Shown here piece by piece: positions 33,370-44,859 of a DNA stretch of 64,000 nucleotides. The DNA lies in contig CM059586.1 of assembly GCA_030407085.1 (NCBI GenBank), positions 91,943,501 through 92,007,500 of the forward strand, written 5' to 3'. A program made the translations under genes and the position numbers. Position 1 is the first letter of the stretch; each line of letters opens with the position of its first letter. Under the pieces are notes generated by a model, which saw nothing but the letters and a program-made list of their open reading frames with translations, searched no databases and had not been told where the DNA came from. The DNA is from Trichopria drosophilae (Eukaryota > Arthropoda > Insecta > Hymenoptera > Diapriidae).

Positions 33370-33666
33370 AATCTGCTAACACTAAATGGGATAATTATTC
33401 GTGTGGTCGAAATTACGTCAAGGATAACTATCCTAATAAAAGAGATCGTTTGCAAAATTTTCAGTAAGTATCAGTTGGTATTCGATTTGTTTCCACTTTC
33501 GGATGATATTCAAAAATGTTTTTGTCTTTCTAGTTTATCGGATTTCTTAACTATCATGCATGAAACGTCGCATCGGCAGCCACCGAGGTGGGTCTCCAAG
33601 TTTAGTTATCTGCCTCAAGACATCAAGAAATATCTTAAAAATAGCCACATAAGTGTCGTAAATTAG
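33370..33666 (+). pseudogene. Unrecognised reading frame, copy 2 of a dispersed pair
   Basis: The frame is open for 98 codons (first ATG-type start is a GTG at 33403) to a TAG at 33664-33666. It contains IKEIVCKIFSKYQLVFDLFP, matched in frame at 29572-29775, and then a mixed hydrophilic tail with SYLPQDIKKYL. A mobile element ends 22 bases upstream, which may have cut off the 5' part. No family recognised; a transposon-derived protein is my best guess. Confidence 0.4.
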
Positions 33667-33816
33667 GACACCTGATTTTGTAGTATATATACTGATATGA
33701 TTTCAAATTTATGATTCCGTAACCAAAATATTACCCCAATTGAAATAATTTTTCTTATCATATATTGAATTCCATAATATTTTGGAATATAAATGGGAAA
33801 ATAAAAAGCATAGACC

Positions 33817-34068
33817 CAGTATAATTGCGTCTCACTATATTTATGTCCCTGTATATTTGCCGGGTTTTGTCTTGTTATATTTAACTGTCGCCGCTCTCTT
33901 TTCCCCCACTTTGCGGTCTGGGGCCTCAATAAGGGCTTGTCGTAACGTCAAGAACATAATGCGACTGAGGGGAATGGGAGAAGCGGCGCGCCCTTTCTTT
34001 TGGTAAATATAATGATTCGGGAGGGGAAGGTGACGAACCGAGTTGGTAAATATACCGGGACTCTACTG
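33817..34068. mobile_element. Possible pogo-like miniature element
   Basis: The right end on the other strand reads CAGTAGAGTCCCGGTATATT, like the CAGTAGAGTC ends of pogo/Tigger (Tc1-mariner) elements, with TA just outside. The left side has CAGTATAATTGCGTCTCAC and TATATTTATG, a weak match. The GC-rich middle holds GCCGCTCTC and GAGAAGCGGC in inverted order. Confidence 0.35.
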
Positions 34069-34089
34069 TATTAGGTTTTCGGAGGTGCT

Positions 34090-34350
34090 GAAAACTTATC
34101 CAAATTCAGAAATGTAAAATTCTAAAATTCTGGAACCAAGATGGCTACCAAACATTTTAAAAATCATGAAGTCGTCTTAAATATGCGTTTTCCAGGATAT
34201 TGTGGGTCGCTGAATAAAAATGCGAGGCCGAAATATAAAAATTCAAAATGGGGGATACAAGATAACGACAAAAAGTTTTTAAGTTCATGTAATTGATCTG
34301 AAAATGCACAAAATTAACGTCCATGGCTTTATAGGTATAATCAACAACCA
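34090..34350 (+). repeat. ATGGCG-type dispersed repeat
   Basis: AAAATTCTGGAACCAAGATGG, GTGGGTCGCTGAATAAAAATG and AAAATTCAAAATGGGGGATAC follow the family order. It is diverged and has no visible ends. Confidence 0.4.
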
Positions 34351-35150
34351 TTTTGCATCCACTCTATGGACATGAAAAAAATGCGTTTAAAATGTAAATA
34401 ATAGAGGTAAATGTAGGTTTATTAATTGCCATCAGAAATAGTTGTATTGAGACGAAAAGTAAAGCTTATTAGATCATACTTTTTGTTCATGAAAATATTG
34501 ACTAATAATTGACGTAACTTGGACGTCCATTCGATACACTGTAGAATTCGTACAGTATGTAATGGTCGTGTTTATTGAACGTCTTAGTATGAGTGGCTAG
34601 TAACATTTTTTAATTATTAATTTTGTTATATTTAGAGTATTATATATTGGAAAGGATCAGCATACGTAATCCAACAGAAATTTCGTAACTAAACATTGAC
34701 TAAACACTGACGCATAATGCACGTAATACGAAAATAAAAACAATAAAATTATATTTTAAATACAGTATAAAGGAATCATTTAATTTAACTTAACTCTTGA
34801 TTCTCGCACTAAAACAATTATAATAAACAAATGTCAATTTCAAGAGAAATATACTTAAGATATATAGAAAAGTACTAAGAGTACATTAAAAAGTTAATTT
34901 TTATTAAAATTACCATACGGAATTGCAATACAATTAAATGACGAACGTGATAGTGAATAAACGCAAAAAAAGTTATGTGGCAAATATATAAAATTTACGA
35001 AATTAAATAACATCTAGTTCACTGTTAAATAGTTGTTTACTGAGATTCTCGCCGTGTATAAACTGAACTTTCTTCACATTGCATGTTCAAAGCTCGATAT
35101 ACAAGTTTTTCTATTTACTCTGCCGTATTTGAAAAATTCACGCAGTAAAG
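34350..35150. other. AT-rich sequence, nothing recognised
   Basis: No gene, repeat or RNA structure is apparent. Confidence 0.4.
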
Positions 35151-35221
35151 TGGCCTAAAGTCTGCACTTGGGGCTGCTACCGACCTCGGTTGGTAGTTGT
35201 CGGTACCGAGACTATAGGCCA
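35151..35221 (+). other. 71-nt stable hairpin
   Basis: The ends TGGCCTAAAGTCT and AGACTATAGGCCA pair for 13 positions with one mismatch. Inside is a second stem, CTACC with GGTAG. The GC-rich hairpin sits in AT-rich DNA directly before a TTAA-bounded element. It may be a tiny mobile element or a structured RNA; there is no second copy to decide. Confidence 0.4.
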
Positions 35222-35232
35222 TAAACCGTTTT

Positions 35233-35754
35233 TTAAGGGGTTCTAAAGTGCTCCTCCGATAAGGTAGGAATTTTCACTATTCCATAAATAAAAAAGGACT
35301 GAATCGGTTTTATAAAATTCGGGCTCTATTATGATAGACGATTTCCTAGAAAATTAATTGACAATTGACTTTGGAAATAAATTTTTACTTATTTCAGAAA
35401 ATTCGCGGTCAGTTCTCAATTAATTTTTTTGATACTTTTGATTCAGACATTTATTTGAAAATCAAAATTCTGGCTTTGTAAGGTAATTCTAATTAATATA
35501 TAAGACCAATTAACGAGCGCCAAAGAAATTAATTAGGAATTGAACTAGGATTATTGGAAATAGGTGATTCTTATTTTTTTCCAATAACTCTCGGTTAATT
35601 TTTAACTACTTTGGCGTTCTATAAGAGTCCGTATATAAAAAGTAGAATTACACTTACAAGCCCGAATTTTGACAAATTGATTCAGATATTTGTAATTTAC
35701 GTTTTTCACTGAAATGTCCTACCTTATCGGCAGAATACTTTAGAACCCTCTTCG
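35233..35754. mobile_element. GGGGTTCTAAAG family (TTAA-bounded), copy 1, full length
   Basis: TTAA at 35233-35236 precedes GGGGTTCTAAAGTGCTC, and CTCCGATAAGGTAGGAATTT continues. The right end is the inverse, CCTACCTTATCGGC...CTTTAGAACCC. The interior consists of two long palindromic blocks around CAATTAATT and AGTCAATTG-type words. The right TTAA has changed to TTCG. It is non-coding. Confidence 0.7.
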
Positions 35755-37300
35755 GTTCGAAAATTTCTTTTTGTTTCGATTTGAAAGAGTCTCCTTATAC
35801 TTAATATTTGTAGTTTTTACAAGTATTTTTCAGAAACATTAGTAACATCTTATCAAATACACTGAGAAAAAAAGTATTTTACCAATTGTAATACATTCTG
35901 TTTTAAATGATACTTACTAACTAATGTTGCGGTAAAGTTGCATCAGATATCTCTGAAATCTGCCACGTTTTCCGTAAGTGTCATTTAGTCCATTCAGACG
36001 TACCCCCACTTACACATTTTATTATACTATAAGTTTAGCTAGAAACTTTGTTGTTTGTTTACATTGATCACAGCAAATCAAATTAAAATACAAGCAGTTG
36101 CCACCATAACATCGACATAAAAATAATTCACATAAATAATATATAGTTTCTGCATATTGAAAATAAAATGTTACCTAATATCATTAACCCTTTCCGGCAT
36201 TCACTTTTTTATCACAAAGCATCTTCTTCGATTTTAATAGAAACATTTAAAGTCAAACTGAAGGTTGCAGATGTTAATTTAATAAAAATGTGCACCATAA
36301 CCTGCAAACAAATCTAAAAATTTAGTTTGTTTAAAATTTCCTCGGCAGATTTTGTTTTTCTTTGGTCTCAAAATAATCGATTCCCGTCACTGGAACAATC
36401 TAAAAAAAATTGGATGTGCTAGAACTTTTGGGTAGAAGTTGGTCCAAGCTCACCTATATATTAAAATACTAAATTGTCATAATCAATAATATAGAAGGCG
36501 CATATTTCTCAAACCTACTTTGGTGTCATATAATATGAATAATGAAGAACTATTTCCTGAAATTAAAAAAATATCAAGATGCGAAAATGTATTAATAAAT
36601 TCGTCTAAAGGGTAGTCCATCAATATACTAAATGATATTAGAGCCACTAACTAAATTGTGGATTAAATGTTGATTGATGATCCTACTTATAGCGTCATAT
36701 GTAATAGTTAATTCGTCACTTAGTCACGAAACTAATATAACCAATGGTTCCATTTTTATATTTCCTGTTCCATGCAATCGAAATTGGTATCGACGAACCA
36801 AACATATATATTTTCATGTGTTTTATACCCGAAATTATCTGCATAATATCTCATTATTAAGTTAGGAATATACTCAAATTTTAAACTAATAAATCAGTCA
36901 TTGGTACGTATAATTAGATAGAAGATTTAATATATTAGTAATCACATAAACCAATCAAGTATTTTATCGTTACTGCGTTTAATCACTTAATATTGGACTA
37001 CATAGAATATCAATAAATCCGAATTCTTTCATACGTGACCCATATTTGTTACCACTACAGAAATTACTGACAAACAAAAGAAATTATATTTCGTTTCTTT
37101 TAATAATAATTCAGAATATTCTGCACTTCATATTTAAAAAAAAAACAAATATGAAAGTCATTTTTACAGACACGACAACGACGTAAATCAATAGATTCGT
37201 TTTAACGCCGTACAAATATTTACTTTTTTTTGAGATATCTCAAAGTTATTTCGAAAATCGTTTTATATCAATATTTCGCGTTTTAATTAAACTCTACCTA
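35755..37300. other. AT-rich sequence with one possible element end
   Basis: CACTGAGAAAAAAAGTA near 35861 resembles the left ends of the miniature elements, and TTAACCCTTTCCGGC at 36187 resembles a TTAA-type end. Neither has a detectable partner. Otherwise nothing. Confidence 0.35.
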
Positions 37301-37399
37301 TGTAAACTAATTAAAAACCATTCTACGCAGAGTCGATATGTCATTTTTAATACTTCGAGGAAATAAAATTATTATCGCAAAACTAATAAAGCCTTTATA

Positions 37400-37771
37400 A
37401 ATCCGTTATCGGATCGCGCACTAATTTTTCGTTTTTCACATTTCCAAACCCCTTTTTAGCGAAATGTAATTGCAGTCAGAGTCGCGAATAACGTAGCGCG
37501 AATAACGAACATCGGGTTAATAATTGCAAAAATTGGTCCCTTTGCATTTCCCAATCAAGATTCATTTTCATCAAGCGTATTAACGACAAAATGCGCGCCC
37601 GTTTGATTGAGGCGCATAGTAAATTTCAGCAACATTTTTATTTGCCCCAAGCAAACGAGAGCTTGATTGAAAATTTCATTTGCTCCATGAAAATTGTGAA
37701 AATTTTGTTTCATTTAAATACATCGAAAATTCGTCTCATATCCATATACACGCACTGCTTTTTTTTATTTT
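37400..37771. other. CpG-containing unique patch with homeodomain-like words
   Basis: The stretch includes CCCTTTGCATTTCCC, GTATTAACGAC, GTTTGATTGAGGCG and GCTTGATTGAAAA. TGATTGA words resemble Exd/Pbx sites and TAAC/TAAT words homeodomain sites. That combination is compatible with a conserved enhancer, but such short motifs occur by chance. The 65-codon frame is not convincing. Confidence 0.2.
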
Positions 37772-37949
37772 ACCTTGGGAACAGATGAAAAATCACAACT
37801 GTCGATGCAGTGTTGCAGTATTGGAGATGAACGAGAAAATAAATTTTAAAGGGCGCAGTCCGTTCGAAGCAGCAATTAATTAACAAATTTTAATATTTAG
37901 CAATGCTCTTTCGAAAATTAATTTCGAAAAGCTAAAATACTATTTATTA
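37772..37949 (+). repeat. 178-bp direct repeat, copy 1
   Basis: From ACCTTGGGAACAGATGA to TACTATTTATTA it matches 40059-40236 over the full 178 bases without gaps, with about 12 mismatches counted by eye. The two copies flank 2.1 kb containing a Penelope reverse-transcriptase remnant. Confidence 0.85.
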
Positions 37950-38049
37950 TCTTTACCAAAACATTTAAAGTTTGTTAAATGACAAATATAATATGTCAAT
38001 ACTTAAAAAGTGGGTATATGAAAATAAATAAGTAAACAAAGGAGTTTAT

Positions 38050-38480
38050 TTCAAAATATATTAAAATGTTGATGTCTTTCAAATGCTTGACGAAATGTTG
38101 AATGCTTACTATTTCGTATCGTGAATAATGATGAGAATTCAAATGATGATGTACAATATTGTCCAATGATTTTTTTAATATCAAATATTCATGATCATGG
38201 AGTTAAATAATGACAATGTCGAACTATGATATAATTCTGATCCAATAATTCTGAGCTGTTAATTCATAAGGACACGTTATAATAATATCCAAACATTTTA
38301 ATGTCAGTCATGGTTTATCACTACATGGTTATGTCATATGTTAATACAGGAGAATACGACATACATATAATAGTTAAAGAATGACAAAATATGCTGATGA
38401 AGATATCTAACTATGATGTCTATCATGAATGACGTTAATGATAAACAAGATGATGTTGATGCTATTTTATGATATTAGAC
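38050..38480. repeat. ATGATG-rich degenerate tract
   Basis: ATGATG, AATGATGA, CATGATCATGG and GATGATGTTGATG words are unusually frequent on this strand, which suggests a decayed trinucleotide array. Confidence 0.35.
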
Positions 38481-38639
38481 TAAGTACATGTTGATTGTAA
38501 ATGTAAATAAAGTGTAAACCAGAAGGTTAAATCAACCTCAATGAAAGGAAGAAATGACAATAAGACTTAGTCCATTAACGCTCAAAGGACACTTCTTGCT
38601 TCAATTTCAATCGAGTATTTCGTATCAAAATCGAAATTA

Positions 38640-38790
38640 ACAAAAATTGAGAGGTACATGTACTATTATTTTCGTGGTCGCTCTTCAAGAATCCAAGGTT
38701 AAATTTTGAATTTCAGCCATCAAGAATTCCAATATGGCTCCGAATTTGAAAGAAATTTCCAAAAAATTGAGAAATATTTATTCTTACCAA
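38640..38790 (+). repeat. ATGGCG-type dispersed repeat, diverged
   Basis: GGTCGCTCTTCAAGAATCC, GAATTCCAATATGGCTCCG and GAAAAATTGAGAAATA-like pieces follow the family order. No ends are visible. Confidence 0.35.
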
Positions 38791-38989
38791 TTTCTTTTTA
38801 TTAGGATATTGGGATTCTATTGCTCAACAATGGTGAAGAAAATACTTCAGTTTTAAGAAAAAATGTTACTTTTATGCCCTACATCATGCTAACGACCTCA
38901 AAATTGCCGCAATAATGAACATTTCTTTGAAATTTTCTAGACATTCTAACTAAAGAACACATCTGCCTACAATTTGGCAGTTGGGACTG

Positions 38990-40058
38990 CAGAAAAAAAT
39001 ATTGAAAACATGTAAACTACCTGAGAATTACAAATTAGTGTCTTTAGACGTTGTCTCACTTTTTACGAATGTTTCTACTGAAATAGTTGAAATATAGTCA
39101 CTGGTAAAAATTAGAATAATAATTCTCAATATACTCTCTTGCCTATTTTTGGATCTATTTTAGGGGGTTCTAAAGTGTTCGGCCGATAAGGTTGGAATAT
39201 TACAATAAAATCACTTATTTCCGATAATTCTTAGTCAGTTCCGACTTAATATCTTTGGTATTTCCTAGGAAATTGTTTATAGTGCTCATAATTGCCCTTA
39301 CAGAGCCCGAATTTTAAAAATATTATTCAGTCATCTTTTATTTACGTTTTTTCGAGAAATTTCCTAGCTTACCGGCGGACCACTTTAGAGCTCGCTTAAC
39401 GATGGTTTTAAATAACACGTAATTTCTATTTCACGGACATTTTTTCAAAGAACTATATGGGTTCACCACTTTATCTTGTTCTTTCAAATTTAGTTGTGGA
39501 ATTGACTTAAAATATTTTAATTAATAAATTAAAATTTATTATACCTTTACATATAAGATACATCGATGGTATTCTCATTGTTTATCCCACTGGTAATGAG
39601 GAGTATGATCTTAAAACTTTTATTTTTTTCAAAAGAATTAAAGGTTTCCCCAAAAATTTCCTTCATTCAAGAAATCGAGTCTAACAATAAGTTTTCTCGA
39701 CCTAATTCTTATTAAGAAGGATAATGATTTTTAAGATGCAGCTTGGTACCATAAAGATATGTACATGGTCCGGTAGGTATTTTAACTTCTTTTCAGACCA
39801 TCCTCTGAACCATGCTCTGAACTACAAAATAAGTGTTGCTTTTGGCCTAAACTATCGGAAGTTCGTAGCAGAAAGAAACATCTGAAAATCGTTGGAATAG
39901 TTTTAGATGAAAATGGATATCCTACAGATATCATAAACAATTACATTATTAAGAGAGTTAATAAATTATATATTTACTCTAGTTTTATTGAAAATACCAA
40001 TAGTTCGAATCCTCTGCATACAACACCAACGATCTGTACCAGGAATTTCGTAAAAAAC
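38990..40058 (+). pseudogene. Penelope-like element reverse transcriptase, broken
   Basis: The conserved RT order of Penelope elements can be read across frameshifts. At about 39014-39094: LPENYKLVSLDVVSLFTNV (motif A region). After an inserted TTAA element at 39162-39395: FTDIFSKN then GSPLYLVLSNLVVEL. Near 39560-39600: RYIDGILIVYP, the catalytic box, usually Y-V-D-D, here with Gly for the second Asp. From 39640: SFIQEIESNNK, FLDLILIKKDND, SGRYFNFFSDHPLNH, and a thumb region KIVGIVLDENGYPTDIINNY. It would have copied element RNA at the nicked target. Stops, shifts, the Gly and the insertion make it dead. No endonuclease follows; the right edge meets a 178-bp direct repeat. Confidence 0.85.
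39158..39399. mobile_element. GGGGTTCTAAAG family, copy 2, inside the Penelope RT
   Basis: It begins GGGGGTTCTAAAGTGTTCGG after TTTA and ends TTTAGAGCTCGC before TTAA at 39396-39399. It is about 234 bp, shorter than copy 1, with only one of the palindromic blocks. It separates RT motif A from the GSPL motif, which dates it after the Penelope insertion. Confidence 0.7.
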
Positions 40059-40236
40059 ACCTTGGGAACAGATGATAAATCACAACTGTCGATGCCGTGT
40101 TGCAGTATTGGAGATGAACGAGAAAATAAATTTTAAAGAGCGGAGTTTGTTCGAAACAGCAATTAATTAACAAATTTTAATATTCAGCAATACTCTTCCG
40201 AAAATTAATTTCGGAAAGCTAAAATGCTATTTATTA
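40059..40236 (+). repeat. 178-bp direct repeat, copy 2
   Basis: It matches 37772-37949 over its full length. It begins directly where the Penelope thumb-region reading ends. It could be part of the Penelope long-repeat structure (these elements often carry direct repeats), or a duplicated piece of flanking DNA. Confidence 0.85.
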
Positions 40237-40689
40237 GGTTTATCAAGACAAAATACATGCAATATTAAAATAAAAAGAATATCAGACTGAGGTAGGACAC
40301 ATTAAACCATATAAAGATACACTGCCTTTCTTTAAAAATAGTAATGTCGTTTCGTAATGTCATTATTTAAATTAATAATAAAAACGTGTTTTTTCGATAT
40401 AATTACATCAGACTGCCTTATAAAAAGTTGCAGAAATGGAATTTTAGATTACAAATAACCACCTTTTTTTGCGAGGCATATAACCTTAAAATTAGGCCAG
40501 AAAAATATTTTTGACAACTTTTTTACACCATAGATTTGAAGGTACTAGATTTGTAAATGTTTTTTTTTTGTATTTTTTCTCGCTTTTTACGAGAATACTA
40601 CTGGTTTTCGACAAAATGGTGCACCATCCGAATTTCCGTCAAAATACAATTTTTTAAGTTTTTTTTATTATTTACGAATCGCTACTATT

Positions 40690-40860
40690 AAAAAAAATTG
40701 ACAAATTAAAAAGCCGTCAGCCCAAAAAAAACAACGACAGTCATAAAACCGACACTTCAAAAAATGACTGTCAGGTTGTCCATGTGTCATTTTGTTATGC
40801 GTCGCCTGTATGACTATCAGTTTTTGGTCTGTCGACTTTTTGATTTGTTCTTTTTTCGAT
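40690..40860. repeat. Imperfect inverted repeat of about 165 bases
   Basis: TTGACAAATTAAAAAGCCG on the left pairs with CGACTTTTTGATTTGTTC on the right, and GACTGTCAGG and GACTATCAG words lie inside. It is probably a small decayed inverted-repeat element. Frames over it are incidental. Confidence 0.4.
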
Positions 40861-40869
40861 CCGCACCCA

Positions 40870-42270
40870 AAATTTCCAATGGACACATACAATAAAATTC
40901 AGTATAAAATGGACGCAAATGGACTATAGGAAGTTCAAATATCATTAGATGTTTCGATCAATTAACTTCGGATACAATCCGTGTCCAATTTTTACAACCG
41001 TAACTATTATAATAATTTGCGAGTTTATTTCACTCGATTGACTTTGAGTTTTAATAAAATAAAAGAACGTAGTTGCGGAAAATACTATTATATTATAGAT
41101 ATAAAATAATATTATAGATATGAATTGCTGTTTTGTAAAATACAGTTCGTCAAAGCCGTGTGTAGGATTCGGCTGCGTTTTCCGCACTGACTTGATCGAA
41201 GACGCGTAGCGTGGAATGTTTTTTACACCAATACATAGAATTTATAATGAAAATAATAGGCGCGATTGGTATAATTGTAACACGGCCAACACATACAAAT
41301 TAAATAAATGTCTTGTGTATCGCAGAGTTCATTTAAATTTAAAATTATTCTAAATGCGATCTATCTAACGAATATTAAACAACTATAAGCGTAATAAATT
41401 GAAACGAGTATATTGAACCATAAATCAAACCATCATCATTGGTTGAAATCATCATCGAAGTAATGCAAACATCACAATCATCTAAGATGATGATACATCC
41501 GTTCAATATTTCAACTTTGCGAACTTCAAGCAACAAATCCAAACTGTGATAATATTGACTATATATATATTTCTAAAGTTTTCCTTCAACTATATACTAC
41601 CGATTGGGATAAGAACAAATACAAAATATATAAACAAAAAAATATTTATTTTTGTATAATTAGTAAGTGCACAAAGTACACTAATAATCGTTGAATAAAT
41701 ATTCATTCAATTTTTGCGAGTTCAAAGCAGTTTGAATGAATAATAATAATGATTTGCTTCAATAGGGTCAAACCCTTGATGACTATACGGAAATATGTTT
41801 ATAGTCAATTACCCTCAAGATAATGGGGCGCAATACCCTTCGTGGTTTACACACCTATATATATACTGATGATTATCTGCTCCAATCTGTAATATACTTA
41901 CGATCGATCACGTTTTATTATTAGATTTCGAAATAATTATTGCAACGGGAATTCTATAAATAATATAAAGACGTCATTTGGTGTGTTATATTGTATTTGG
42001 TTTCAAATCATTGTGAAATGCATTTATTGTATGTAACAAATAAGCAACGTTAGAGAACATAAGTGAAACATTTAATTACAACTTATACCAATATTTTCTT
42101 TTATTGTTTAAAAGATTTCATTCAACAATAAACATGTTTTCTTATTTATCATAGTTATATAGTAAGAATTTTACTTATGTGTTTAATTTTATACTTATCA
42201 TTAAGTTTTACATGAATTTTTTGTTATTACTATTTTATCTTCTAAAAATGTACGTAATTTTTAGTACGAA
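40870..42270. other. AT-rich sequence, nothing recognised
   Basis: Only short ATCATC-rich stretches near 41440-41500 stand out. No gene is seen. Confidence 0.4.
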
Positions 42271-42275
42271 CTCAT

Positions 42276-42803
42276 ATGGAATGTCAAAGAAGTTAATTAA
42301 AAATTGATTGAGAGTTATTGGAAATAAATAAAAATCACCTAATTCCAATAGTTCTCGTTTAATTCCTCATTAATTTCTTTGGCATTCGTTAATTGACCAC
42401 CCGTCGGCCTGGGTCGACCAAAAATTGACCGAAAATCGACCGTAAATCGGATGACTTGTGCAAAGAATCGATCTAAAATTGCCCGACATTTGACCGAATG
42501 CTGAGTAGGGTCGATTTTCAGTCGATTTTCAGTCGACTTTTACGAAGTTGAACGATTAATGCATTTTGATTAGGTTAATATTCGGTCGATTTAGTAAAAG
42601 TCGACACCAAATCGGCATTCTGTCAATTCTGGGTCAACTTCCTGCACAAGTCGATCGATTTTAGGTCGACCCTAAAATATAATATAATTAGAATTATCCT
42701 TTCAGATCTCAAATTTTGAAAAATCGATTCGAACCTTTTATATTTACGGTTTTTAGTGAAAATCCCTAATATACTACCAGACCATACTTTGGAACCCCCT
42801 TAA
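42276..42803. mobile_element. GGGGTTCTAAAG family, copy 3, left-truncated and interrupted
   Basis: The left part GTCAAAGAAGTTAATTAAAAA matches the second palindromic block of copy 1 (35237). The right end is GGAACCCCC followed by TTAA at 42800-42803. A GTCGAC-rich element interrupts it at about 42400-42675. The left terminal repeat is missing. Confidence 0.55.
42400..42675. mobile_element. GTCGAC-rich element, copy 2 (nested)
   Basis: It starts CCCGTCGGCCTGGGTCGACC, similar to the CCCTATCGGCCC end at 32801, and continues with AAATCGACC, CAGTCGACTTTTACG and GTAAAAGTCGAC words. It ends near GGTCGACCC. It is about half the length of copy 1. Confidence 0.55.
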
Positions 42804-43858
42804 GGGTAGCAGATTAAAGAGACCTTGAAAACACCAAATACTAGAAGATGCAAGTAACAATTAGTAATGCGAAATTTTTTTATGTTCACCGTATCATCGA
42901 CACAAACACATATATTTCTGCATTTGTCGCATAGTTACGTTGATTCTACTTTATATAAAATTCGACATTCCTATCGGTGATTCCCTCTAGAAGTAATTTG
43001 CGCTACTGCGTTTTCGACGGAGTATATAAACACGCCGGTAGAGGGACTTAAATTTAGTCAAGGTATATTAATTTACTTAAAAACGGGAAATATAATAAAA
43101 GAAGATAACATTTAAATAATACAAAACTTCCACTAAATCGGAAAAATTTACTGAAAACATTTTAGTTTATGATTGTTTTTTTAAATAGATTTATAAACGT
43201 GAGTATATAAACCTACCAATAAGGAATTTATTACGTATTATTTATTAACGTTCACTAATACTTCATTAAAAATAATTGTTTGTAATTAAACTATATGCAA
43301 GTAGAATTAAACAACTATAAGTCAGCAAATACGAAATATTGTCAATCAGAGTCAAGGGAGTCCTTTGAACATTTTTAAATTAAACTGGTAAAAGACATCT
43401 TCTATTTTTCTTCTTTAGTCGTTTCTAGATTTATTGAAATTCAGTTTTATGCAATAATATAAGTTACATAAATCTGGTCATATTGTTACTATTTTCATTT
43501 ACTTTCATAATTAGTAGTTAAAATAACATAAATATGTAGTATAATTTTTTTTTACAAATTTAGGATGGTTACTATACAATTGATGATGTGTATGTGTATC
43601 AAATTTACTAAGAATTTTGCTAACTACACGCAACCATTGGAAACTATTGAATTTGCATTATTTTAATGAACTATTTAATATTTTGTTTTAGTTTACCACT
43701 CTCATTCAACGCAATTCACAAAAATTATTTTAATAAATTTATTGCGGACCAATTACTGTAAATTAAAAAGTCGAATAATGGCGCAAAAAGTATTATAGTG
43801 CCGTCTATATATCTAGTACTTTCTATTCAGCAAGAAAAAGCTACTAAATAATGAATAC
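42804..43858. other. AT-rich sequence with two GAGTATATAAAC words
   Basis: GAGTATATAAACACGCCG near 43019 and GAGTATATAAACCTACC near 43201 both look like TATA boxes, and CCCTCTA with TAGAGGG flank the first as an inverted pair. They are more likely repeat sequence than promoters, as no frame follows. The rest shows nothing. Confidence 0.3.
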
Positions 43859-44215
43859 TTAATGGGGTTCTAAAGTGCTCTGGAGATAAAATAGGAATCT
43901 TCACAAAAAAATCATAAATAAAAAATGACTAAATGAACGTTTAAAATTCGAGTTCTGTGAAGGCAATTCTAATTACTTTTGATGGTTTCCTTAAAAATAC
44001 TATTTCCGAATAAAAATTACTTATTTCCGAAAATTCTCAGCCAGTTCTTAATTAATTTACTTGGAATTTTCTAGGAAACTGCATAGTGTGTATAGTGCTT
44101 AGATTTGCCCTTACAGGGTCTGAATTTTCAAAATGTTATTCAGTCATATTTATTTATTTATGTTTTTTAGTGAAATTTCCTATTTTACCGCCGGACCACT
44201 TAAGAACCCCCTTAA
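43859..44215. mobile_element. GGGGTTCTAAAG family, copy 4, intact TTAA flanks
   Basis: TTAA lies at 43859-43862 and 44212-44215. The ends are TGGGGTTCTAAAGTGCTC and ACCACTTAAGAACCCCC. It contains one palindromic block centred on ACTTATTTCCGAAAATTCTC. The paired TTAA here supports piggyBac-type insertion for the whole family. Confidence 0.75.
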
Positions 44216-44859
44216 ACATAACTTATTTCAGAAATTCCTTTTCCCCCGTGCTCACATAAAATTGGGTAGTTGTAACCCTGCTCAAAATATGTTTTTTCGT
44301 CAAATTTTTTGATTTCTTACACGACTTTTAAAACAGGTCAAAGTCATTGAAATAGTTTTTAAATGTATAATTTCTTTGATGACCTCAAATTGATATTCGT
44401 CTTGAAGATTACTGGAGGTCAATTTTAATTTGTTGGATAGAAATTAGACATAAGCACTAAAAACAGTGGATAATTTTAAGTTTTAATCTGTTCTCAAGTT
44501 CTTAATACAAAATAATCTTAACATATAAGTTATTAAGTTTATCTCTGATTATAACAATTTTATCTGAGATTTTTAAAATTAATGTTTTTAAAAAGAATTT
44601 TATTTCTATATTTATTCTTAACCCTGAACTTCGACAACACTTTCAAGGCTGTAATTTTCTGAAAATCTTATAATCAGCGATTATCATATACGTAACTGAT
44701 CAATGAAGTAATGTCGAGTCAATAACATAACGATATATAGCGTAAAATCCGCTGCTCTTTTGACAAGTATGAAGAAGGTTCCATATAAACAAGGTCGAAT
44801 TTAAGTCAAATAATATGCACGGAAAATAGAGTGAACTTCCGAAAAGCCCATAGACCTCA

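Noticed and set aside
36187..36201. TTAACCCTTTCCGGC as a TTAA-element end
   Set aside because: No matching inverted end was found downstream or upstream within a plausible distance.
43019..43036. TATA-box promoter (GAGTATATAAACACGCCG)
   Set aside because: A near copy 180 bases away, flanking inverted words and the lack of a following frame point to repeat sequence.
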